From Plasmodium brasilianum (taxonomy: Eukaryota; Apicomplexa; Aconoidasida; Haemosporida; Plasmodiidae), in assembly GCF_023973825.1 (NCBI RefSeq), contig NC_090124.1, positions 1,481,501 through 1,545,500 on the forward strand: DNA of 64,000 nucleotides. Direction: 5' to 3'. A program made the position numbers and the translations under genes. The stretch's first letter is position 1. Every line of letters begins with the position of its first letter. A model generated the notes under the pieces. It had not been told where the DNA came from. It searched no databases and saw only the letters and a program-made list of their open reading frames with translations. Of the stretch, positions 50,546-62,079 are shown piece after piece.

Positions 50546-51024
50546 ACACCTACATATATGTTTTCATTTATATATTTGAGTGAAAACGGCCCATTAATTT
50601 TTTTTTATTTTTTGTTTGTTCCACTCTTTTCATTTTTTTTTGGTATTTTTTATTTCCTTATTGTAACTTGTTAACATTTTTTTTTTAATTAAGTTATCAT
50701 GCATTTTGCAAATTATGTCCGATAATTTATGGGCTTTATATTTACACATGAAATTTAACACAAAGGGAAAAAAGTGCAAAAAAAAAAAAAAAAAAAAAAA
50801 AAGAAAAAATGAGTAAAAAATGGGGAAGTGAAAACGAACACATGAACAAAAAAGTAGGACCAGAAAACCAGCAAATGCATAAAAAATGATTGAGGAAAAA
50901 ATAAGAAAAAAATTCCCAAAAAAAAAAAAAAATAACACAAAAAAGAAAAGGAATAGAAAAGGAGTAAAAAGTTAATAAACAAAGAACAATTTATACTACA
51001 TTTCTGAAGAATTGTAATAATTTT

Positions 51025-51086
<62 letters not shown>

Positions 51087-51502
51087 GTGTATGTTTGTGT
51101 GTATGTATGCGTGTATGTATGTGTGTATGTATGTATATATTTATGTATACATTCATATTGTTTATACATGGTAAAAAGAAAAAAAACTCTCCTTTATGAA
51201 CTCGCCTTTTTTTTTTGGTTTATATGGCACTGCTGCTTTCTCATTTAGTAAATTTATAAAAACTATTTTGAAAAAATGAAAGTTCTTCATTTTCATGTAC
51301 TCGTTCATAACAATTGTCTTTATTTCGAAATAAAAAATTATTACGTCAGTTAAATGGATATATAACCTCACTTAAGAAGTGTGCAATAAAAGTTGGATGC
51401 AACTGGGGAAGGGAAACTTAAGGGCACGTGAAACAAAATATGGAAAAAGTACTAATACACGTATATATGTATACGTGTACTTATACATATATGTGCGCAT
51501 GA

Positions 51503-51533
<31 letters not shown>

Positions 51534-51834
51534 CATATTTATGTATGCACATATATTCGTGAGTAGGTAAGTACGCCTTTGCAATTACTGCAACGTTTGA
51601 GACGCTTGTGAAACTCATAATATTTGCACATTCCATTATAATAGTTATATAATTTGGCCCTTGCATTTATTTTCGTTAAATGGCTTAATTATTTTACAAC
51701 GAAATGAAAAAGAATACTTCCAAATAAATTAAGAATATAATTCTACTGACAACTGCCCCATGCTCTGTTGAAATAGTAACATCCTTTTGATAGTACACGT
51801 TTTGCGCAGATTTATGGGTACCCCACTAATGTAC

Positions 51835-51905
51835 ACAATCGTACATTTGCACAATCGTACATTTGCACAATCGTACATTTGCACAATCGTACATTTGCAC
51901 ATGCG
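51835..51905. repeat. 16-bp AATCGTACATTTGCAC array
   Basis: Four perfect tandem copies plus a divergent fifth. Confidence 0.93.
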
Positions 51906-52577
51906 TACATTCACTAAGTAATATTGAAGATACAACTATGTTTTATTAAATAACATCAGGACATGAATATATACAATCGACATTTTTTTTTTTTTTTTTT
52001 TTGTTTCTCCCTCTCCCCTATGTGCTACTTGGTTATATCCAATATACTAATTTACAACAGGGAACCAACTCCTTTTGAATATACATTTCATTTTAATTAA
52101 AAAAAAGAAAGATTATTCAAAGGTTACGTGATGATTGTCTTTTTTCTTTTTTTTTTTTTTTTTCAAAATAAAGTAAAATCAATTGCGCTATTTAAAATAA
52201 TGCTTTTTTATTTTAATTTTTTATTATATATTTTTTTAAAGTTTTACATCCTAATAAAAGTAAATACTTTTTTTTTTTTTTTTTTTTTTTTAATTATGAA
52301 TACACCATATCAATTTATTTTTTATAATATTTAAATAAAATCAGCATACATACATGTATATATAAATAAATAAATATATATATTATATGCATATGCCTTG
52401 GTATATACGTTCATACACACCTACATATGCACCCACATATACACACGCATGTACCTTTACATGTATTTATAATCATGATCATATACTTATACATAAATAT
52501 ATATATATATATATGTTTATATGCCCATATGTATGCGCATTTATCCGTATATTTATAAAAAAATATTAATATAATTT

Positions 52578-52922
52578 ATACATATATGTAAGTGTATATG
52601 TATTTATATGTAAGTGTATATGTATTTATATGTAAGTGTATATGTATTTATATGTAAGTGTATATGTATTTATATGTAAGTGTATATGTATTTATATGTA
52701 AGTGTATATGTATTTATATGTAAGTGTATATGTATTTATATGTAAGTGTATATGTATTTATACGTAAGTGTATATGTATTTATATGTAAGTGTATATGTA
52801 TTTATACGTAAGTGTATATGTATTTATACGTAAGTGTATATGTATTTATATGTAAGCGTATATGTATTTATATGTAAGTGTATATGTATTTATATGTAAG
52901 TGTATATGTATTTATATGTATA
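52578..52922. repeat. 22-bp minisatellite, about 15 copies
   Basis: Tandem units built on GTAAGTGTATATGTATTTAT plus AT, nearly perfect, with T/C variation (TATG versus TACG) in some copies. Confidence 0.95.
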
Positions 52923-53481
52923 TGTATATATATACCTTTTAAAACGAGAAAAAAGGGTGAGCAGGGCTTGAAATAAGAAAAGAACAATATAGGTAAATAA
53001 TGATACGTTTTAAATAAACACAATTATTAAGCATTTAAATAACTCAGACGTCAATATATAAATAGAAACTGCCTTAAACAGCATTTAATAAATAGCTTTT
53101 TTTTTTATTTTGTTTACCACCACCCTCCCTTCTTTTCTTTTTTTCTTCGTTTTTTTCCTTTTTTTTTTTTTTTTTCTCTTTTTTTCTATTTTTTTAATAT
53201 AATTTATAATAATTATTGTTAAATACTTGATGAACAAAACAGAATATTCAAAAAAAACTTATATTAAAAAAACAAAAAAAATACGCATACATTTATGCAC
53301 ATGCAGATATATTGTCGAATACGCGCACGTAACACGCATGCATGGGAATGTGAAACACATATATGCATGCATAATATGCACACACATATACATACATATA
53401 CATATATATATATACGTATGTGTACATACAACTATAAACTATCCCTATATCCTTATCATATTTAGATCTTCACAATAAACG

Positions 53482-53731
53482 TTAAGCCTTGGCCTTGTTT
53501 GCCTTCATGACCTTTGACTCATTTTGTTTGTATGAGGAGAGCTTCTCTTCAATTTCTACAAATAAAAAAAATAAAATAAAAAATGAAAAATCAAAATCGT
53601 GCTAAATACCCATTTTGTTAATTTAAAAAATTACAAATGCTTCTACACATGTTACATACGCTAACGGATAGAGCATCAGGTATGCATATATATATATATA
53701 TATATAATATATATATATATTATATTATATA

Positions 53732-53767
<36 letters not shown>

Positions 53768-56033
53768 TATATGTATGTATGTATGTATGTATTTGCCTCA
53801 TGCTGCTTTATGTCCACACGGGGCTTACCCTTTAACTTTCCCGCCAAATCAGCCCTTTTGTTTTCCACGTTCTTGACACTCTCATCGCGCTTCTGCTCGT
53901 ACATAGCTTTCTTTTCATGTAACTTTTGTATACACGAATCTACTTCATCAAAACTCACAGGCGGGTCTATCCCGGCTGTTACAAAATAACAAAGAATGTT
54001 CATGTCTAGTTTAAATATTTTTTGTTTATCCTTTTTATTTTTTGTTTTCTTATTTTCGTTTTTTTCGTTTTTTTCGTTTTTCTCGTTTTTTTCGTTTTTT
54101 TCCTTCACATCTGTGTTACTGTCTTGTTTATTATTATCCTCGGAAACTTGAACATTTCCATTAACTTTTTTATTTGATGGACCATTTTGCTGTTTTTTTG
54201 CCTCATCCAATTTAGCTTCATCTTGTATTTTTTTCAAATAAGCTAGCATATTTTCTATTAATGCTAATTCTTCTCTATATGGCAATAAATCAATATCCTC
54301 TAAGTCTTTCTCTAATGATTGTTTTTCCAATTCAAGATTTTTTCTTTCTCTATCTTCTTTCATCTTTTGTTGTTTCTGTTGTAATAAATTTAATTTATAA
54401 CTCCTATATTGTTGTTTCTTTTCCTCCATCTCTACTGTTATATTACGTCTTTCCATAAAATAATGATTCATTTTTTTTGAATAATTACCACGTAAATTAT
54501 TAAGTTCATTTAGCTTGTTATTTTTCTCTTGATAACTATTTTGCAATTCTTTTAATTTATTTCTTTCGTTTTTCTTTTCATTTCTCAATTTGTTAATCTG
54601 CTCCCTGATAGCATCCATTCTGCTCTTCAAGGGAACTGCAAGGATGGATGTGTGTAGGGGAAAGAATAATACACAAAAGACAAAAAAAAAAAAAAAAAAA
54701 AAAAAAAGATTAAGTAGTTTAGATGCTTCTGTGAGGGGAATGGTACAAATAGGGGAGTACCATAAACAATACGCAAATTTACACACCACATAGATATGCA
54801 CATATGTGTGTATATATACGTACATGTATTTATGAACGCATGTATGAGTGAATAATATATATATATATATATATGTATACACCACATGCACTGTTTTGAG
54901 AACACTGAGCAACATCCCATAGTATCTACTCTCTCTTTATGCCTTACCTATCTCCTCGTCGTCGTACTTACTGGCTGCGTTTTCAATTTTGCTGTAGGAA
55001 GAGAGGAGTGGCTTGTTCTTATTGAGGGTTAGGATTTGATTGATTAATAATTTTTCTTCTTTTATTGATATAGTTGAAGTCATTAATTTATTTTCTATTT
55101 CTCTGACTTTTTTTTCAATATCTTGTTCATTCTCAAATCCAACTTGTTTTTTTAAATTCTGTGCATTTACTCTTAACTCCCTTTTATGTTTTTGTCTTTT
55201 TTCAATATCGTCTAAAATATTTCTTCTTTCATTTTCTAATTTATCAATTTCATGTTGAAAAGAATCTATTCTTGATACTATGTCCTTTTTCTTTTTGTTG
55301 TACTCCTCTCTTCCTTTGCTAGCGACTTTTATTTCCTTCTGCAAGTTATCCTATAACGGAAATGGGGAAGGGGGAGGGGGGAAATAGTACAACAAAACAA
55401 TGTAGTAAGTGGTGAGAGTTTAACAAATAATCAATAAGTTACACGGTGAGTGGTAATACTAATGCAATGCACCATGAACAATAAACAACATGTATTACAA
55501 GCAAATATTTAAAATGTGGAAATAAAACTAATACGCATCAAAGAATACATATGAAATGTGAACGCATGCAAACAGTCAAACAGTTATCATTAAAATGGGG
55601 GTACAATGAGTGAAACAAGAATAAAATAAAAACAAAAAACAAAAAGAATAACACCTGTAACTGTAACGACAAATGCTGCACAACACCTAGGAGTATGTGC
55701 ATACTTTCAATAATTATTGAGCTTTCAAAACTCGACAGTTTTGGTTGTTACACATTTACCATACGACTTATTCGTTTGACACATGTACAAATCAGAATTA
55801 ACGAAAAAACAAAAGACTTCACACAAAAATGGGAGCACAATATATATGCACATATATGTATGTGTGCATACAAAAATACGTGTGTACGTATGCTTATATG
55901 CACAAATACGCGATTCTTAACACCTTACAATTTTCTTTTTAATTTCATCGATGGACTCCGATATATTCCCCAGCTTTTCATTATAGGCATCGAAATCGGG
56001 TTTCTCTACTTTTATTTTTTCTGCTTCCGTCAT
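53482..56033 (-). CDS. BFR1: BFR1-like coiled-coil RNA-associated protein (four exons)
   Basis: Exons 55929..56033, 54948..55350, 53829..54635 and 53482..53555, phases 0, 1, 1, giving 462 aa. The start MTEAEKIKVEKPDFDAYNEK is followed by almost continuous charged coiled coil (EYNKKKKDIVSRIDSFQHEI, KLENERRNILDDIEKR, MDAIREQINKLRNEKK, RRNITVEMEEKKQQYRSYK). Then come a Lys/Asn/Glu low-complexity insert and a short end (KQNESKVMKANKAKA). This matches the yeast BFR1 / nuclear segregation protein type, which in yeast associates with polysomes and mRNPs at the ER and suppresses brefeldin sensitivity. An ordered helix (LDMNILCYFVTAGIDPPVSF) interrupts the coil. Role in the parasite is inferred from the family. 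Confidence 0.82.
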
Positions 56034-56780
56034 CTTTTAAAATTATTATTTCAAAGAAAAGAAGCCAAAAGAGGAGAAAAGGAACGAAAAGAATAGAAAT
56101 GAAACAAAAGCACACGAAAATGGAAAAAAAAAAATTTGAAAAAATAATCTTTCCCTAAAAATACAATATTTCACTACAGAAGATTTTTTCTTTATTTATC
56201 AAACACATTGGTAATTTTTATCAAACGTTATGTCGACAATGTACTGAATGCAAATCGTGTGAAAGTGTTAACGTATATGAACTTCTTTATATAAATATTA
56301 GCTGAGAAAAAAAAAAAAAAGAGAAATTTTTTTTACAAGTAAAATTAAAACAAAAATACATTCATATTAATGCACGAACAATTAACACGAACATATAACA
56401 CTAACACATAACACACGCATATAACACTAACATATAACACACGCATATAACACTAACACATAACACACGCATATAACACTAACACATAACACACGCATAT
56501 AACACTAACACATAACACGAGCATATAGCACTAACAATTAACACGTCATTTCACACGATCATTTTTAGCTTTGATCTTGAACAGTTGCTTCTTATCACGC
56601 TGTGCATATACTTGTATGCACGTACATATGTTTATAACGTGTTTAACTGGGGAATCTACAAAAAATGCGCACATACGTTCGTTCTCTTTTATATTACCAA
56701 AAACAAAAGTTAAAACATCCCTTTACATTAAAAAAATATAAAAATCATAAAATAATAAACAATTATTCTAAAATGGTTTT

Positions 56781-56850
<70 letters not shown>

Positions 56851-57509
56851 TTCAATCAGTGGATAAAAATTGCTTTCTCCTTTTCTGTTTTACTATTATA
56901 CATATATATATAAAACATAATTATGTTTCGGGGATATGTAACACCTTTCATAGAAAACAGAAATATACATACTTTTTTTTTTTTATATATTTTAATACAA
57001 ATAATTAAAGAAGTAATTGTTATTACGCTTACAAAATTTAAGTTCACATCATATACATACATACATGTATACATTTAAATGAATATATATATATATATAT
57101 TAACATGTAAACATAAACGTATATATGCATACATATACAAACGATTTATTAAAACATTTACAAATATATATGTATATATACGTATATGCATATATATGTG
57201 TTTATATAGTCATATACAATATTACTGCATTAAAGATATATGCGTACACGTAAAAGTATGCAAATGGGTAAGGGGGTAGTAGTGGTAAGAAAAAATAGTA
57301 TACGGGAAGGGATAGCTTAAGCGAATATAAAAATAAAAAGGTGTTGCTATATAACATTTTAAAACAAAACATTAAGTAAAAATTCTATACAGTTAAAAAA
57401 AAAAAAAAAAAAATTATAATTATTTGTATTATATATTATATAAATATATATGCATATATATGCGTATATGTACATGTGCATAATTATTATTGAAATAAAC
57501 TTCGACAAT

Positions 57510-57546
<37 letters not shown>

Positions 57547-57758
57547 GTTAATAGAACTACAGCATAAAATTAGCGCAAAATTAAACTAATCGTGCATAAA
57601 AATATGCATACATGCATAATACGTACATACATACATACATATGAAAGTATATATATTACAATATTTTTAAAAAATTTAATATTATACCTTTATACATATC
57701 ATACAATCATATATTGTTATACACTTGTGTACATATACTTATATATATATATATGTAC

Positions 57759-57804
<46 letters not shown>

Positions 57805-58489
57805 TCGTATATGCATTAAGTTATACTACTTTTGAATTATGTATATACTCCTAACACCCGTATGTTTTTCTACCCAAAAATTTTTACTCATTGGTAAAAA
57901 ATTTCCTGTAAACAAGGGGGCAAAATGTGTACATAATAAAATATATACAAAAATATATACATATATATAAATATATATTCATGTAAATATACATATACAA
58001 ATACGTATACATATATGTACTTATATATACATACACAAAAACATATACATGTACATATACCTAAACGTGTATATTATTTTATACTCATATCTCATAATGT
58101 ACAAACAAATAATTTCAAGTGCTTAGCTATATACTCTTGTGATAATTTTTCGTATCATTTTAACTGAACAGTATTTTAATAAAATGTACAAAATTGATAT
58201 GCAGATGAATATCAACAAATTATTTTTTTTTTTGAAGTTAATTATTTTTTTTATATGTTTATTTTATTTTATACAAATTGCACTTTTCTATGTAAATGTA
58301 AGTACTAAATTTTGATTTAATCACTTGGTAATAAATTTCAGGGGACAATATAGTCTATAGTATTTTTCCATTGTTTCAAATCGAAATGACTTCTTCTAAT
58401 TACTTTATATATACATATGAAAAAAATTAAGAAATACATAAATAAAAAAGGAAAAGAAGAAAAAAAAAAAAGAAAAAAACAAAAAAGAA

Positions 58490-58520
<31 letters not shown>

Positions 58521-60026
58521 GGAAAAATCTTTTAGCTAAAATTTTTACGTGAAAGAGCAAAAATATGGCCCATGTTCTGTAGTATTATACATTGCATAAA
58601 AATGTTTTATGTCCACTTTTTATGCATTTTGGTAGTCATTTATACAAAGGAATAATACATAAGTACACGTACATATGTACGCATACATATGTGTATGTGC
58701 ATATATACATACATATATATATATATGCCTATGTATTGTTAGCATTTTTCTATACATTTAATACATAGATCATAACCCAAGAAGAGGCCTTAAAAAATAT
58801 AATTTATTACCTTGTTATTTGTATTTTTTAAAACATAAATTAATGGATGATAAAATATACGTACTTGAAAGCTCCATTAACTTTACCTTGTATGCACGAA
58901 ATTGTACAAGTACAACGAATATATAGTAGTATACATGTATAGAGATTTTTTTTCGGATTTAAAATTAAGAAAAAGAACACCTTGTCGAACGTACGTCCGT
59001 GTATACATATGTACATGAACACATAAGTGTATACATACCTACAAACTTACGTAGGTACATACATATGTACATATATATTTATAATGCAGAGGTATTAGGC
59101 TTATGTGCAATGGTTATCATTTTTTTTTAATCTTCATTTTATAAATTGCTTGGGGAAAAAATAGTATAAAGTAAAACGAAAAAATGAAAATAAAAAAGAT
59201 TACGAGTTAAATTCGCCGCAATAGTATCCATTCATTATGCCATTAATATATGAAATTCTGTCATATAAATGAAAATATATAAATCTTGCTAAAAGAGAAA
59301 ATCAAAAAAAAAAAAAAAAAAATGAAGAACGAATTTAAACAAATGTGAGTAGTACACACCTTTGTATGTCATATCCTGTTTTTAATTTAATCAACGCAAA
59401 AAAGAAAGAGGAAAAACCATTTATTTTACAAAACAGTACATTCACATATATATTATATACATATCTATATATAATATATATACACACGTAAGTAAAACTA
59501 AGATAGTAAATATTGCCATTTTGTGTATGCTCGTAAACCCATTATATAATTTTTATACTGCCATTTTGCATATGCGCGTAAACCCATCAAAATAATTAAC
59601 GTAGACACACGCAGTATACCGAGCAATAACCTCAATACGCATTACACATTGTTAACCGTGTAAAGTTATGATGAGACTACAACCTTTTACCCATTCTACT
59701 CATTCCCTTTGTGGGAAAAGGACAAACATTTGCGATTAACATTTTTTTAGAAGTCATATATTAAAAATTTGTTTTTTTTTAAAAAAAAAAAAAAAAAAAA
59801 AGACAAAAAAAACAATGAAAAAAATAAACAAAAATGTCAACAAATGATACATTAAAAAAAACGATACTTTAAAACAAGGGGTTTAATTACATATCAAAAT
59901 TTAATTATTTTTAAAAACGTAAAAACTTGCAAGGGGCGGAACGTATACATATACATACGAAAACGTATATATATGCGATATATGTGTGTGCATAAATGTA
60001 TGTTGTACATATAATGCTTGCAAGCT
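56034..60026. other. 4-kb intergenic region, no gene seen
   Basis: Between BFR1-like (5' end) and AP-2 alpha (3' end), both on the minus strand. Very AT-rich with (TA)n at 56786-56848 and 57759-57800, several poly(A) runs and a 24-bp array. Open frames are Tyr/Ile-rich products of dinucleotide repeats. Confidence 0.65.
56390..56535. repeat. 24-bp array with ATAACACTAACACATAACAC core
   Basis: About six tandem units of ATAACACTAACACATAACAC plus ACGC, upstream of the BFR1-like gene. Confidence 0.9.
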
Positions 60027-60128
60027 TTATTTATTTTTTATAAGATATATCTCAAATATTTTGTTCAGGTAATTATTTAAATGTTTGATACTGGACACAA
60101 CTGATATCTGACACCTGAACAGGACAGG

Positions 60129-60163
<35 letters not shown>

Positions 60164-62048
60164 CGACATATAATGTGTGTGCATGTGTGTATGCACACAT
60201 AAGAATATTATTAAAGAAATAAGCATACAAATAGATGTACAATTAACATACATTGTATATAAAATAAATGCGCACGTTAATTCCATCTATGTGAAATAGT
60301 TATATATCAATTAAATATATCACTTAAAATGTACATGTTCATAAACATTACATCATCTAATAAACATACCCTTTTACTTCGTGTCGAATCTTTACTAAAA
60401 TTAAAATTTTGTTTTCATTATTCGTAACTGGAAAGTGTATATATCCCGATGCGCACAACATTGATCCAATCTGGGCATAAAAGAAAAGAAATAATAAAAT
60501 TAAATATAACTAAATAAAACAAAACTAAACAAAATTAAATATAATTAAACAAAATTAAATATAATTAAATAAAATAGCACAAGTAATAACTCATGCACGA
60601 GTTCATGCGTACAATAGGTACTTATATGCACATATTTTACACTATGCCTCTGACTTCTCCCTTTTTTTTTTTTCTTCCTATTCTCTATCATATTTCTCTC
60701 TTATTACCTTCAAAATGTAGAAATTAAAAGCGTTAATTAAATAGTTTAAGAAATATTTTTTGGAAAATTTTGGCACACCCATAATAATATCTTCATTATG
60801 AACTTGTGTAAGTGCCTTCCAATAAATTTTAAAAGTTGCCTCATTCATTTTATTCTCTCTAATAAATCTTGTAATAAGGATTGGGAGTTTCACAGAAAAG
60901 CTCGCGTTCTATATCAAGAAATAAGGAGAGAGGGGGGGGGGTATAAATAATTGCATATATGTGTCTTGCGCGTTTGTAGCATTAAAAAGTGTATGTGCAT
61001 AGGTATGTATGTACGTATGTATGCACGTATCTATCTACGTATGTAGTATGCACGTATGCGCGTACATATCGCGCATTTACGTGCGTGCCCTCACCGATGA
61101 CATAGGCGTAATAATGTTGAAGTAAATACTGGGAATATTGTAAAAAATGTCTGATATGGTAATAATAATTTTATAAATGTACACACTATGGCTGTCTATT
61201 TTTTCATTGTTTGCACTCTTTTGTTCCTTGATACTCATTTGTTCACAGTCTTCTATATTGATGCTGAAGAAAGGGGAAAACGGAAACGCATAACGAGAAT
61301 GTTTACGTACACATGTACTGCATTGTGTGCGTTGCATTATGTTCGTTGTATGTATCTGTTATATAGATGTACGTGCTGTGTATATGTGTTTGCGCATTCG
61401 TCGTGTACAAACACATTCGACTGCGGCAAATTGCACACATGCGCAGTGCGCAAAAATATAAACATATAAGACTGCACAAGATGAACTGAAGGCATTTTTC
61501 TGAACATGTTCATAATTTTTTCCCGCACAATATACCTGCTCAAGTTAACCACGGCTTTCGAAATATTTTTTATATAAAAATTTAGTACAGCTTTATTTTC
61601 TTGATATTTTTGCTTTACCAGAATTGATATGATGTTATTTTTAAAAAATAAAGATTTATCTAACAAGCATGCATTAAACCATAAATCATTAATATTATTC
61701 GCTTTTTGTAAACACAAAATTTTAAATAATTTTTCATTATCATCTGTATTTTCGCTCGAATATTTAGAATTATGACTAGAGATACTGGATGATTTTTTAG
61801 AGTTATACGAAGAAGCATTTGATCCCTTACGTACTTTTTTCTTATTATAATTCTCTTCTGATGAATCATACGAAAATTTATTATTTGAATAATCATCACT
61901 TGCACTCTCATTATCATTGTCATCTTCCTCATTATCCTTATAATTTTTCTCGTATTTCCATGCTCTGTTGTTTCTATCGCGATGCTGCTTTTCAAATTTG
62001 AGAAAATTCTCTTTCTCGTTGAAGTCAATGACTGTGTGCCTAAGTACC

Positions 62049-62079
<31 letters not shown>

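Larger units (their letters stand above)
50302..53481. other. Intergenic region with possible exons on the minus strand
   Basis: Contains three tandem arrays, (TA)n tracts and poly(A)/(T). Minus-strand segments that read like exons: about 52089-52050 (MKCIFKRSWFPV), 51823-51746 (VYYQKDVTISTEHGAVV), 51665-51575 (PNYITIIMECANIMSFTSV), 51404-51370 (LHPTFIAHFLSE), 51321-51190 (NEYMKMKNFHFF ... EKAAVPYKPKKKGEF) and 50728-50634 (HKLSDIICKMHDN, stop). Some phases agree, but the chain is not secure and no family is recognised. Confidence 0.35.

Noticed and set aside
45067..53481. var, rif, stevor or pir gene remains
   Set aside because: Looked for because of the recalled synteny; no long exon, Cys-rich domain or acidic terminal segment of these families is visible.
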